Source: Stenopsyche tienmushanensis (Eukaryota > Arthropoda > Insecta > Trichoptera > Stenopsychidae). Taken from it: a stretch of 64,000 nucleotides of DNA. Below the pieces are notes generated by a model. That model worked only from the letters and a program-made list of their open reading frames with translations. It searched no databases and had not been told where the DNA came from. Positions 21,960 to 34,209 of the stretch are shown one piece after another. The stretch is from contig WACJ01000131.1 in assembly GCA_008973525.1 (NCBI GenBank), positions 682,001-746,000 on the forward strand. Direction: 5' to 3'. Made by a program: the position numbers and the translations under genes. Position 1 is the stretch's first letter; every line of letters starts with the position of its first letter.

Positions 21960-22900
21960 TAACAAAGCCAACCACCACTGCCTTATTTCCCCCCCCCTTT
22001 AAATTATTTTTCCCTAAAATAAAATAAAATCCTGGTTATATTTATACGCCTGTTTATATTTGTCGATATAAATAAAAAACAAATATAATTACAAATGGAA
22101 TTTACGTTAATAATTTTATTAAATTTACAATTTAAATTAATTTTTTAAATTAAAAATGAAATATGTTTTTATTTATTTTCTGAATTTCGATTGCATTAAT
22201 AATTTTTATTTTCTTCTTTTTAATTATTTATTTGCTTCAATAAAAATCCCATTTATTATGATTTATAATTTATAAAAGAAATATTATTTAAAGAATAAAT
22301 TATTAACAAAGTAAAATCATATAAAATAAATTGCATACAATAACGTTAATATTAACGATGAATGCATGCAGATTAGATGTGGAATAGATTAAAACGATTA
22401 AAGCGTTTTATCATTGCGAATATTTTGGTCGTTTTTTAAATGCGAAATTCCATGGACTCATGGCAATACTGAATATCAGCAGGTGGCGCTTTTTCATTGG
22501 TTTGAATATTTGCTAAATTATTATGAATTTTCAATAAAAAAAGAGTAATATGTAATTAACCATTGCTGAACTAAAATAAAAATAATAATTTGGAATTTAA
22601 TTTTTTTAAATTTAAAAATTACTGTTACAAATCACCCAAAAATGAATACTATTTAAAATAAATTTTTAAAATAAAATTAAAAGAATAACTGGATGAAACG
22701 TGAAAATAAAAAATATTTTTTCAGTTTGGCAGCCATTTTATTTTACTTTACTTTTTTTGATTTTAATCAAATCAGATATAAAATAAACGAAAAAAATGTA
22801 TTGTGATTCAATTCAATTGGATCAGGACAAAAAATTTATTATGTCAATGATGGAAAATAATTTACAATTTGTTTACCTGGTATGATAATTTTACCTAGAA
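21960..22900. other. AT-rich upstream flank, no gene seen
   Basis: Begins with a C8-9 tract near 21990 and continues as very AT-rich sequence. This is the likely upstream region of the - strand gene starting at 21932; no promoter motif stands out. Confidence 0.4.
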
Positions 22901-23821
22901 TGTGGAACGACAACTGTAGCCAAGACGACGTTGAGCCACAACATTTTAAAGTGAGTCTTAAAACATCGATAATTTTCTTAATGGCTTATCAATTTGCCTC
23001 GTTCCGTTTTATATTTAGAACATATACATTTGTAAATGTAGCATAATTTCGCAATGTATTATTCCGACCTCGCAAATTTAACCTATGAAACTATTCGTGC
23101 TGTTTTCTTGTTTGTTATATCGAATCAAAACTCGAGCATAAACGCAGGAAAAAATCAAATTCTTCAAAGAAGTGTTTGTATAAAGCGGCATTACTCAATA
23201 TCTGGAAATAAACTGACGAAATGTGCAGCACATTTTTTAAAACTGAGTCTGCGATAACATATCCAAACACGTTTTATCAAAACAATTCAATTCTTAAAAA
23301 TGCTTTGCTAATAGATTGTAAATCATTTCTAGCAGCATTTATCGCTTGTGTGTGTGTAAGTCTTGAGAAGTCGTCACCCGAGAGACGATATTCTTTGTTC
23401 ATCAGCTCATGGATAGTTGAAAAAATGTTCCCACAACTTGAGACACTATGTTTGCATTGCCACATACGCTGTCTGATTAAACCTTTTCAGTATTTATAGC
23501 CTTTATCAGAGCTTCGAACCGGAACTGAACCGAAAGGAAACAGCTTTAAAACTTAAGTCATCAATATGTATTTTACTTAGGTTATCTCTTCCTATATATT
23601 TGCTATTTATTCAGACTGGGACTCTCATAAATTGAATGGACATTATAAATAGTTGAAGTTTTATTATTATGGCAGGATCTGACACCATTGTGTGAAATCA
23701 ATGAGCTCTTAGGGCATCAACTTCTCGTGATTCCATTGCTGGTTTTACATTTTCAGTGCCGAGTTCTTTTGGTAGTTAAATTATCAAATAATTTTAACTA
23801 TTGTTTCTTTGTATCCGGCAT

Positions 23822-23890
23822 TTATGACAGTTACTACTGTTCTAAAGATGAAGACAGTTACTACTGTACAGCATGTTCTAAAGAGGAGAT
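23822..23890. repeat. Short tandem duplication
   Basis: GACAGTTACTACTGT occurs twice about 30 bp apart, each followed by a TCTAAAGA-type block. The unit is itself close to palindromic. No larger structure seen. Confidence 0.6.
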
Positions 23891-24495
23891 ATGTTTTGTT
23901 ACAATGTTGTGCCCTATTTTTGCATTTTGCTTTAGATTTGTTTCCTCCTATGATAAAATGGAGCAATTTGATAAGACGAACGAGTCAAAAATGTGAATGC
24001 GTCGGAAGATTTCGCAATTTCATGATACGTTTCATCTTCCTATCACGCTGGGCAAATAAAGCGTAAAAACCTTAAATAAATAAATTTTAAGCATATATAA
24101 TGCACTCAATATGATGTTATTTAGTTATTTAGACTACGCGTTTCGACTTCAGTGCAAAACGCTTCGCGGATATTTTCAAAATAACCTCTCTGTAAAAAAT
24201 GTAGCCCAATCGCGTCGTTTATAAAATTCAATATTAGATTCATAGCGTAATACATATTTAATCCAAACATATTTATAAAAAAGAGATAATTTTAACGTCT
24301 TATTAATCGATGGGATAGAACAAGTGTTAGATGGTCGGTCGTTTCGGGTTGAATAGATTAGTAGTTGAGGGTGGCGGTTATTTATTAAATTTTAAATCAA
24401 TGGGATAAGTTTTTTTGAGTTTTAATATTTTATTTTATTTTAATCAAACTCGTGCTACATCATCGTATAGAAAAGCATTTTTACAAAAATCAAAA

Positions 24496-24830
24496 ATGCC
24501 GCTAGGTAAGCTCTTTTATTTCATAATATTTTTCATTACAATGTTGCCAGTATAAAAATATATTTTAAAATCGTCGTTTTATAACGACGTCGGATGATAT
24601 TTAATTATGCTGAAGTAAATCTAAAAAAAAATAAAATGTACGCAAAAGAAACATTGAATTAAATAAAGAGACATTTTACACAATATGCTCAAATTATATT
24701 CACTATTATCTAATTGAATTACATTTATATTTAATAATAATTGTTTTCATTCATATCGTCGACATTTATACCCTAATTAGGGATCTTGTATCATTTTCAG
24801 CCGTCTGGGAACAGAGCCCCATTCCACCAC
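24496..24830 (+). CDS. Start of an unrecognised gene with a 30-nt microexon
   Basis: ATG CCG CTA G at 24496..24505 is followed by a donor G|GTAAGC. At 24801..24830 a 30-nt exon lies between TATCATTTTCAG and CCAC|GTAAGT. Joined, they read MPLAVWEQSPIPP with the phase preserved (1 to 1). Both splice sites of the short exon are close to consensus. The ATG context (CAAAA-ATG) is good. The next exon is not identified. I cannot name the protein, and with so few codons this rests mainly on splice signals. Confidence 0.45.
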
Positions 24831-25049
24831 GTAAGTTCGAATTTCATGCTTTTGTTTATCTAGATTTTTTCAAAATATCAAAGCAAATCACAGGATGCAT
24901 GATACAATGGATACATTAATATAATCTGTATCATATAACACTAGTAAATTCGATTTTTTGTACGAGTATATGCCCCAGCAGGCCTAGGTGACCTAGTTGA
25001 ACGTATTGAATTTGGGCAGTGAAAAACAAAGTATAGTGGGTTAAATCAT

Positions 25050-25400
25050 GGCTTATCTAATATATAAAAATTAATCTCTGTTTGTTCGTATGTAATGCGT
25101 TGCCATATCGTTCATCAGATTGCGATAAAACTTCGTCTACTTATTCCTAAGAATTGCGCGAGTAACATAGACATAGTATAATATATAAAAATCAATGTTT
25201 GTTTGTTCGTATTTAATGCGCTTCCGTATCGTTCATCCGATTGCAATAAAACTTTATCAACTTACTGTTTATATTTGCGGAAATAACATAGGTATATTAA
25301 AATATTGTATAGGTGCACCACGTAGGCGCATATTTGTCTGGTGAAATGAAGTTTGGGCTGCGGCAACGGGGAGAGAAATACTGCCGATTTTCATTTTAAT
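25050..25400 (+). repeat. Helitron-like terminal units
   Basis: Two units (25056 and about 25168) start with TAATATATAAAAAT. The second continues through GTGCACCACGTAGGCGCATA and TCTGGTGAAATGAAGTTTG, which also occur reverse-complemented at 61840..61900, so the family consensus is longer than the AT-rich head. Confidence 0.5.
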
Positions 25401-25409
25401 ATTTGTTAT

Positions 25410-27240
25410 TAACACATTCCTGTCAGCCAGAATGAAGTTTCATTCAAGTTGTGCGTGTCTACTGGATTAAAGGTCGTATCAAAGTCTATAAATCAGACGT
25501 ATATTGTGACAAATGGGGTTAAAATTGGATGTATATGACTATATTATTGCTGAATTTCACTACACATATTTTTTGTTGTTCTGTGATTAAATCTGGACTG
25601 GTTAAATCTATAATATATTGCCATTTTTAACACATTTTTGATTTTAAAAATATCAAGTTTCTGATTCTTTTCTGGCTCATATATAAAATCATTGCTTGAA
25701 TCATATATTTCGTTTAATCAACATTTTAAACAAGAGATCCACAGGTATTTCTTACTTTCTTACTGACTTAATAAGTGCATCAAATACTGTTTTGAATATC
25801 GATGCGATTTTATTTCAACTAGAAAGATATTTTTATAAAGTGTAAATAGGGGGTTACACCATTATTAGTGTAGGAGTAATTAAAATATATACTTCTTGAG
25901 CATTACTTTTTATATGATTTTCTACTTATTCCTTGTGGGGAAAGGAGGATCTAAACTCCAAATAATGCAAAATTGGTATTTTACAATACTTTTTAGGGAA
26001 AGTATCATATAAAATCCTTAATCTGAACAATCCTTTGGGTGAGAGCTCAAAATGAAACCCAGAGGTCCTATGAATAGACATTGAAGAAGTCTCAGTCCTG
26101 CAGTGAATTGCGTGTAGCTACACCGTAATGATGTTGATATGATGACTAGGGAATCCAATCCCGAGCCAAAATTTCGATCCCTGAGCTGATATTGATATCC
26201 TTATTACATATTAACACATCTGCTCAATAAAAGAAGCTGGAATATACCGAAAACGTTTATTGCGAATTTACAACAATTGCTTTGTAGGGATCATAATCAC
26301 TTCACGGTTATAAAATATTAACAATTCTGAATACAATACGAAAACAAAGACGTCTAATAATAAATTCTATTTTCGGGATGATAAAAAGCCAAAATTATAC
26401 TTTTTATTGATGTATCGTCTATCAATGACGCTGTGGTTTTATTTTTGGTTTTCCGTTGATGGCGGCAATTAGCAAGATTGGCAATGACAAAAATTTGCCG
26501 AATAATCGTGATTCCCGACTTCATCTTTATTATAGACCTTATCTAGCGACGGGTATTTATTGTTATGTGCAAGGAGTGGTAGTAAAATCGTGTTATGGTG
26601 ATTAAGAGTTAAATAGGGCGATTGCTTGATATTTTTATCGGTTTCAAGTCACGATTTGACAGTAGAAAATTGGAAAATTTCGCATCATCAATCAATTATG
26701 ATTTATAAAGAAGGATTTGGATTTGACGCGAAAGACAGATGGAGAAAAAATGATTTATATTTACTATTTATTCGGATCTTAACATCCCAATTGAACTGAA
26801 TTGAATACGTCTAGTGTCTCATCATAACCTTTAAAGATAATTTCAAAGCCTGAATAGACGAAGTCCTTATCAACTGTATATGAAAACTATTACATGCAAT
26901 AAAATATATGCAAACATAACGCAAAATGTGCCATTGCGTCAAATATGTTACACAATTTCTGCTCAACATCTATATATCGCCATATCGCACTTTTGGCGGG
27001 AATTCTTCATAATTTTATGTGATCACTTGACAATTGTCCACTGTGGATATTCATTGGAATTCATATTTGGGGTTTCATTTTAATGTGGTAATTTAATTAT
27101 AGACATCTTAAAAATGACTTAAAACAATATCATTCATTTACAAAAAGTCTTCCAATAAGAACGCTCAATTTTTAAATGTAAATAAAATAAGTTACATGTA
27201 TGATGTCTATTTATTTTTAAATTTTATTTAAAAGTATATT
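25410..27240. other. No gene seen
   Basis: AT-rich; no splice-flanked coding stretch or recognised repeat. Confidence 0.4.
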
Positions 27241-27244
27241 CTAT

Positions 27245-27470
27245 GGCATTTAATATAAAATATAATTTTGTTGAAATATCGGCCGCAATTTTGCTTGGTG
27301 GCACGTTCTCGAGAGGTCGCATAAATCTGGCTGAATTTGCTGAATGGCGTTCGTTATGTTAAGTTTTAGAACATCAATTCTATGCAGTTTATATGTATAA
27401 ATCTGCAATTTAAGATAAACCCAAAGGAAGAAGTCTAAAGGCATTAAATCCCAGAAATGGTGAAGAAATT
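27245..27470 (-). mobile_element. Tc1/mariner-type transposase C-terminal relic
   Basis: The - strand encodes WDLMPLDFFLWVYLK followed by TYKLHRIDVLKLNITNAIQQ, recognisable as the 'PDLTPLDFFLWGYLK' end of a DDE transposase common in insects. Only the last 70-80 residues are present. Confidence 0.7.
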
Positions 27471-27610
27471 TTACAAAATGGTATCGGGTGACCGTCACCT
27501 ATAAGTGTGCGAGCTAGCAAATATGGTAGACCTTTCAAGAATATTCTGTACATCGCATATTGACTGAAAAGTTGGACATGAGAGAGTTTTTGCATCAATT
27601 CAGGATGATA
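27455..27610 (+). mobile_element. Mariner N-terminal helix-turn-helix relic
   Basis: The + strand reads GDRHL-stop-VCELANMVDLSRI, matching the HTH part of mariner transposases and resembling 48405..48535. It is fused head-on to the - strand relic beside it. Confidence 0.55.
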
Positions 27611-27719
27611 TATGCGTCCATCACTTCATATCTGAGACAAAGGAACATGAAGACCCTCCACGAACGAGGTGTTCATTGGTCCTGCTATTCAGGACCACGT
27701 CATGATCGTACATATCATA

Positions 27720-27970
27720 TTATAGAAGCCCCTGGGTACGCATTTATCCTCGAAAATGCCGCAAAAATCCCTAAAAGAGGACGGAGTGGCCACAAGGACT
27801 GTGTGTCCAACCGGTCCGCTTTTCTGACCGCAGACATGACGAATGAGCGCCTCGCGATCGGACGCCATACCGGAGCATGCCTACAGAACGATTACGAATT
27901 TTCATTACAAAACGAAGTTGTTCGAAGAAGACTGATCGGATGGATCGCTATTCTGCCTTTTGTGGCCTTG
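27720..27970 (-). mobile_element. Composite hAT/LINE family, LINE segment
   Basis: Longest well-preserved copy of the LINE segment of the composite family: AAAAGAGGACGGAGTGGCCA, TCCAACCGGTCCGCTTTT, CTCGCGATCGGACGCCAT, GAACGATTACGAATTTTCAT and an AACGAAGTTGTTCGAAGAAG block. Confidence 0.65.
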
Positions 27971-28034
27971 CGCCTTGAATAAGATTTTCCATACATCTCC
28001 AATTGCCAATATTATGGTATGGCAAATTGGGCTA

Positions 28035-28230
28035 AATGAGACAAACAGTGAAACTCCAAGCGGCAGTTTGTCGGAAAGAGAAGAAGAATCGTTTCTACTC
28101 TTTCTGTCGCGCACTCACACACACACACATATACACGCTACGCGCATGCGCCGCGCCACGTCTACTATGTGTATACATAGGATAAAGCAGCCAGTAGCAT
28201 GTTTTATATATTACACAAACACAGTTTAAT
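28035..28230. repeat. Dispersed repeat with AC microsatellite
   Basis: GAAGAATCGTTT, a CA repeat, GATAAAGCAGCCAGTAG and TTTTATATATTACACA. Related copies at 34035..34200, 35755..35830 (partial) and 61585..61695. Confidence 0.6.
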
Positions 28231-28239
28231 TTTTTAACT

Positions 28240-29940
28240 AACTATTGTATAAAAAGTGTGCGAAACAACGAAAAGAAAAGTGCCAACGAGTACTTCGAAA
28301 AGAAGTAAAGAGTATTGAGCCAATAGAATGGCAAAATAATAATAAAATCGTCAACTTTTCTCAAGATATTTTATTTAAGAATGAAAACGAATGAAGCATC
28401 CGAAACTTTAAGCTCGTCATATGATACTGATTATTTAAACAGAAAAGATAAACTTACATTGAAAATAAACTTAAATTTAGATAATGAACTATAAACAACT
28501 CCAGTTGAAACAGATCCTGATCAAGGATCTGAAACTTTATGGACCACAATATAGAATGATCTTTAAAAATTTCCAAGCTTTTTATATTGGGTTTTGAGAG
28601 ACTATATGAATTATCCACCGCTAATAAAGAGTAATTGATAATTATGCAATTTGTGTCTTAACATTTGGATATCCCTAATACTACTCTGTACTATATCACT
28701 TACCACGGTAATAAGATAATCACGAATCATAAATAACACAGCTGCTTTTGATTGAATTGAAAGCTTTCCAATAAATTGTGACAGCGAGTGATCATGGGAC
28801 TGGCGCAGGTCGCAATACATTTTCAGAGCTCATACTTTGATCGCTGAAAATATCAACTGTATTATAATAATCTGCTTTCGTAAGACTATATATTAATAGA
28901 ATGTTATCGACAAATATGAACAGCTCTATGAACTGATCTAATACATTGTCTGCGATATTTGCTCAATCATGACGCACTCTTGAGAATTATTTTTAATTTC
29001 ATCATCGATTCGCGATAACGGAAGGTGCTATGTTCTATAAATGCAGACAAAGAAATTAATCATCAGTCCAGCTCCAAACAACAATTGGCGCTTGGAAAGC
29101 TTGTTTGCGATTTTTTACCCTGTTAAATATCGCTATGAAATGGAATTAGCACGATGACATTGGATCAGATAGGGTTTATTGCATGTCACTCACAGGACAA
29201 TTTATCATATACGTGTGCAAACAATATGAATTGTCATGTATAAAGAGCTGCCTGTTTTTTCGTGGATTAAATTATATTTCCAGAATTGTTTTCGAAAATA
29301 TTTTGACTCTTAAAGCGGCAGAATCACCACGAGCGAATGTTGGCATCCAAGCTCAAACCCGGATAAACCGCAAAAGCTTATTAAAAGGGATTTTTATTAG
29401 TTAAGAAGAATAGCAACATCAATATTCTATTTGGACATTTTATACTAGATCAAGTGTTAAATGCTATTACCTAATATTTATAACATGCCGAATAAGATGC
29501 CTTTATCTAAATGCTTTCAGATTATCGACTTACAACGTTGTTATGAGATACATAGAATAAGCAGAATATCACGTACAATAAATGTCAAAAGTGGGCCAAG
29601 GATTCGTTTTATCAAAAAATAATATTTGAAAATAGCAGAAGACTTATATTTAACTTATGGTACTGGAGGATGTACCAAAACTGAGTAGCTATTGGTTAAA
29701 ATTACTTTTAACATCATTACTATCACATGATCATCAATACAACATAGTTGAAACACTATTTTGTGATCTATCTTTGAGCTATGATATGTTATGGTTGGTG
29801 TTTTTTTTTTCAAGTTGATGAATCAAGGAAGAGTTTTTATTTAATAGATCTTCCATTTTCACACGTCTATGAATGAGTAGCGAAATTATTTTTATTATTG
29901 TTACACACTCAGTTATTCAAAAGCATCCCTATGCGACTTT
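28240..29940. other. No gene seen
   Basis: AT-rich; no coding exon or recognised element. Confidence 0.4.
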
Positions 29941-30115
29941 TTTAGTGGTGTAACAATGATAGCCTTAACTGCGGGAAGACGTTCTTCCCGCGGCCAGATC
30001 TCTTTTTCGTGATTTCTGACACCATTGTAACGTGGTTGTGGAGCGAGGGTGATTGTAGGGCTGAGTACCCGGACCACGTCCCGCTCCCAAGTGTTCATCG
30101 ATATGGACCGTTCTG
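29940..30115. repeat. Dispersed repeat with hairpin
   Basis: GCGGGAAGACGTTCTTCCCGC forms a hairpin with 9-bp arms and a 3-nt loop, followed by GGCCAGATCTCT as at 12245..12320. A related GCGGGAAGATGTGTTGTTCCC occurs at about 50190. Confidence 0.55.
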
Positions 30116-30230
30116 TTCTTGGACCGTTAAGTGAGAAAGAGAAAGGATCAGTTATGTAAAAAAAATATTACACAATACAATACATATACAACATCCCATA
30201 ATATTAGCAAGTAAATTTCTTGGGGATTAG

Positions 30231-30642
30231 GGGGGTATTTAGCTACATTTCACACATAGGCCCTAAGTCCAATATTTTAAAAAAATACCCAAAATTTCAC
30301 CTTTAAAATCTTCATAACTTTTTAATCTGTGGTCGTAATAGCACGGAATAACTGTTTTTGTATTTTGCAATGTATTTTTGATCTAAATAAATTATTAATT
30401 TATGCAATTGGTTTAAAGAAAATTAGTGATAAGCTTGACCTGACACCATTGGATTTCTTTGCCTGGGGACGTGCCCTATTCTGTGGCTCGCAATGTTTCC
30501 AAATCTGACACCATTGGTTTTCTTTGTCTAGGGACAGTGAAATATTGGCATTTTTTCAAAATGTTGAAAAAAAAAATCTATTTCGCCAACCCTAATACTT
30601 AAGACGTATGGGACTATGTGTGAAACGTAGCAAAATACCCCT
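30231..30642. mobile_element. Terminal-inverted-repeat element, about 412 bp
   Basis: Left end GGGGGTATTTAGCTACATTT and reverse-complemented right end GGGGTATTTTGCTACGTTTC match, continuing through CACACATAG. Inside are two near-copies of a 30-bp segment that reads DLTPLDFFAWG, a scrap of Tc1/mariner-type transposase. Confidence 0.6.
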
Positions 30643-30688
30643 ACTAAAAAAAAAATGGTCGATCCATGTGCAAAACATCCTGTATATG

Positions 30689-31103
30689 CAGAGCCGTAAC
30701 AAGAGTATGAAGCGCCCGTCGTTTTTTAAGGGTAATTTATTTTATAAAGATAATTAATACTATTTTAAATGTAATATATTAAATACTATTATATGTATCT
30801 TTTAAAATAATATACAAAGATAGTCCAAAAAATACCCAACCTAACGTATAGATAGCAGTTGCTGTTGTATAAAAATACTATGATAGAAAGTTTCTAGACG
30901 CTACTGTTGCTTCCGTGATCGTACAGATCATAGAAAATGCCGCAAAAAGCTGTAAAAGTGGCCATAAGGCTTATATGTTCAATCGGTCCGCTTTTCGGAC
31001 CGCTGATATGACGAATGAGCACCTCGCGGGTCGGTATTCTGCGTTTTGCGCCCCAATCCCAGTTGCACCCGTTGCGGGCGCCTGCTTTGCCACGTCCTTG
31101 GTA
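30689..31103 (-). mobile_element. hAT-type non-autonomous element with LINE fragment
   Basis: Starts CAGAGCCGTAACAAGAGTAT, as does the reverse-complemented right end of 56743..57296. It contains the LINE segment and the TTCTGCGTTTTGCGCCCCAA block. TGTATATG lies on both sides (30681..30688 and 31104..31111), a candidate 8-bp target duplication. The right terminal repeat is shortened after CCACGTCCTTG. Confidence 0.6.
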
Positions 31104-31114
31104 TGTATATGCAA

Positions 31115-32200
31115 TTTTAGTGTAGTTGGTAAATATTCTAGTTGGTGTTTTCTGACTGGCTTTCTAAATGGAAAACTTTTCTTAGTCTAGATATCCAAAT
31201 AGTTTTAATAGTAAATAAAGCCGCGTATAACAAGTAGAACGATCTATGTTTCCATATTTACATAGCTTACTATAATAAACGTGCAAGTCATTGTGAAATG
31301 ACTATCCTGTACATTGAGCTCATAATAAACATGACTACAAAATAATAAGATTCAGCGACACGTCGTCACATAAGAAAGTTCCGGACGCTTCGGATCGTCT
31401 CTGCGAATTTAATTTTTCAGAGAAATTAGAAATTAGCTGCAGTTCCGACTACAGCCACCGCGCAATTTTCTTCGCCAAGTTCAACATTGATTATCAGCCT
31501 AAAATTTTCAGTGTAAACTCTGCACAGACGTTCAGGATTAGATAGCGAACAGTGCAAATTTGTATAAATTAATTATGTGGCTTGGCTTACGCGGAAATTT
31601 GCCCCAAGGTTTAACGATATTGGATACGATATCTCGCATGTAATTTCCTTATCAGTTTACACAGCATCGTTTTTTGCAAATCCAGACGGCTTAAGTGTTT
31701 GCTAGAAACTAAGACTACATCATAAAGTACGCCTCATATGTCTCAGCATTTGCCTTCTGATGATTTGTATTTTTTTCGCGCGCAACCCGCTTCTTCTACG
31801 ATCAATCAAAAATTGTACACAATCTATTGTATGCAAAGCCATAAACGTGGAAAAGTGTATTTTACATCATCGCATGTTTCAGTCAAGTTGCGTGATAAGA
31901 TGGCATTTGATCCTAATGGGGAAACGGTCGACCGGTTTTAAATTGGATATCGGAAGTAGACTTACTGCCCTTTACTTATCAGCCGTATCCTCCTTTTTTT
32001 TACTCGAAAGCCTTATATTAAAATAACATGTTACGATCGTTTGAACTTATACAGTTTCATTGATATCGAGTATGAAATTATCGACAGTTGGTGATTGAGC
32101 CCTTCCGTCGGATGCTACTTTTTTCTATTCAAGTCAGACATTAATAACATACAACCAACATCAATGGAGCATCCTATAAAATCTTCAATATTTTGCTGTA
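31115..32200. other. No gene seen
   Basis: Mixed AT-rich sequence with no supported exon or recognised repeat. Confidence 0.4.
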
Positions 32201-32216
32201 GTATTAGGATAGCATA

Positions 32217-32474
32217 ATGGGCGAATTCCACGAGCGTGGTTTCTTATGCATGGTTTACTAGCATACCGATTATTGCAGTGAAGTGACCACACGTTTAGGC
32301 TCACAATATTACTTTTGTCAACTACTCCGTCATCGGTTGCACTTTCAAAGCTTTCCTATAAAATGTTATTAATAACAAAGACATTATATAGTATTGAAAA
32401 GATGTATCACAAGTGATCGTTAGCCTAAAAGTGTGACCACTGCACAAAAAATCACACTCATGGAATCCATCCAT
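32217..32474. mobile_element. Long-inverted-repeat MITE, copy 1
   Basis: Begins ATGGGCGAATTCCACGAGCG and ends with its decayed inverse (CTCATGGAATCCATCCAT). TA lies directly on both sides. Most of the element is two arms around a short centre. It matches the 55829..56119 copy over its full length. Confidence 0.75.
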
Positions 32475-32740
32475 TATTAATATTTGACTAGGTCATCCTC
32501 GACATTTGAGTCCGGAATCAATGTCGTCAAATACATTATCTTGCTAAAATTTGATTCCATCCAGGTTTGTGTCGCGGTATCGAGCAATAGCTTCATTGGA
32601 GAATAGTCTGAAAATTGTGAGACGACTATTCATTCAGTTTTGAAGTATGCTTAAGATTATTATCTTGCTGGAATGTAAAGATCTGAGGGTACTGCATTTT
32701 ATTGAAGTATTTTCAAGTATCATTATTTATTTCCTGTACA

Positions 32741-33240
32741 CATTTCTGAAGCATGTTCTAATTTTGTTCAACAAGCAAAATCTCTTCTCTTTGATCCAAA
32801 AAATTCAAGAGTCTATTATGTTTAATCTGGGTTTATGTAGCGCTACATGTCTATAAATTTCCTTATAATGAAATCATCTTCAACATGCATGATAGATTTT
32901 GGGAGGCCCGGTCTTTTTCTGTCCGTCAAAGTCCCAGTCTCCTGTTGTTTTCTAATTATACAATGCACCCCTTTGATGGGATTCTTTTTTTTAATCAGCA
33001 ATATCCTCTATTAAAATTAATTAATTTCGCAGTGTAATGATAGAGCATGTAGCAACATGTAGTAGAACATTGCTCATTGAGCTCTTTATTCTTTTCCTTC
33101 GTTTGTATTATCATTCGAGTGCACATTGTGATGTATTGTTGAGTAAAAGGGTTATACAATTAAGATTAAATAGCTAATTGTTATAGTTTTACATAAAAAT
33201 CGTTATGCTAGGTGAATAAAAATTAAGAAACGTTATCTTA
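32741..33240. repeat. Duplicated segment next to MITE copy 1
   Basis: Resembles 56137..56700 in order: TCTGAAGCATGTTCTAATTT, GCGCTACATGTCTATAAA, CCGGTCTTTTTCTGTCC and ATACAATGCACCC. Insertions and deletions separate the copies. Confidence 0.55.
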
Positions 33241-33419
33241 GTAATTATGAGATAAAAAATCAAAACGTTTGAAAACGTCATCCTCAGATAAATGTTGGCC
33301 CTTAGAACTCATTTGTAACGAGATTTTTGTGTTATTTTTAAAAAGGCATAACTGCTTTTTAGCTTTCTAGTTAGCTTCTTTGAATTATAGCGGTTCTTTC
33401 TAAAATTTAATTCTGACCG

Positions 33420-34030
33420 TTGTCCACCTTTCGGCGTCTCTTCTCCAGCCCGATGGATAGGCCACGCGAGCCATCCGGCTGTAAAGCGTCATCAGCCGGG
33501 GAATAGTTCTAGGGAGGCGATCGACTTTGAAGGCCTCACCCTTTTTTCCTTCTCTGTGGAAGGGGAATCTTGCATAAGGCACCCTAGAGCTTGCAAGCTC
33601 CAGAGTAGGTGAGACTCTTACTGACTAAACTCTTACTTTGGTTCGTCTCGGTCCTCCTTGGTTTTGTTTATCACATTGCTTCAAGAGAGACGCATTGCAT
33701 CTCTCTGTTTCTCTGTCTTCGTTGGCGATCATTATTTTCTTTATTAATTCCCGCCAAAGGTCCCAGTTTTCTTTGCTCACCATCATGTTGCGGATCATGT
33801 TCTCGTCAGTTACGCCGAATGCATATTCCAGGGTGTTCTTCTAAGGCTTCTAACCCTCGTAATCATTAATGGTGTGTATCCCTTCGTCAAATTCAATCTG
33901 GCAGTCATGGCACGATGTGGTTGCCTTTTTTGCCTATCTGTTCTAGATAGACTCCAAAGCAACCATTTTCTGTCAGAACTTGTGTAAGGTGGAAGGGAGC
34001 CATTCTCTGTATTTCTCTATAAGCGCCCAA
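33420..34030 (-). mobile_element. R1-type LINE, C-terminal ORF2 fragment (second family)
   Basis: The - strand reads MAPFHLTQVLTENGCFGVYL, then a C-X2-C..H unit (CHDCQIEFDEGIHTINDYE), then DENMIRNMMVSKENWDLWRE. This is the R1-type ORF2 end, different from the common family. A few shifts break it. Confidence 0.7.
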
Positions 34031-34034
34031 ATTA

Positions 34035-34200
34035 ATTTGAACATAACGAAAACTGAAATGCCAAGCAGAAATTGATCGGAAAAAGAGGAAGAATCGTTTG
34101 TCGTGTGTGTGTGTGTATGTCTATACGTAGCATAAAGCAACCACTAGACCGGTAGTAAACCTGTTTTATTATATATTACACATCACAGCCATGTCTTTAA
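34035..34200. repeat. Dispersed repeat with GT microsatellite
   Basis: Related to 28035..28230: GAAGAATCGTTTG, a GT repeat, GCATAAAGCAACCACTAG and TTTTATTATATATTACACA. Confidence 0.6.
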
Positions 34201-34209
34201 GCTAAAAAT

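Noticed and set aside
23054..24066. Several 60-100 codon frames on both strands
   Set aside because: They overlap each other, include a tandem duplication and show no splice-bounded structure.
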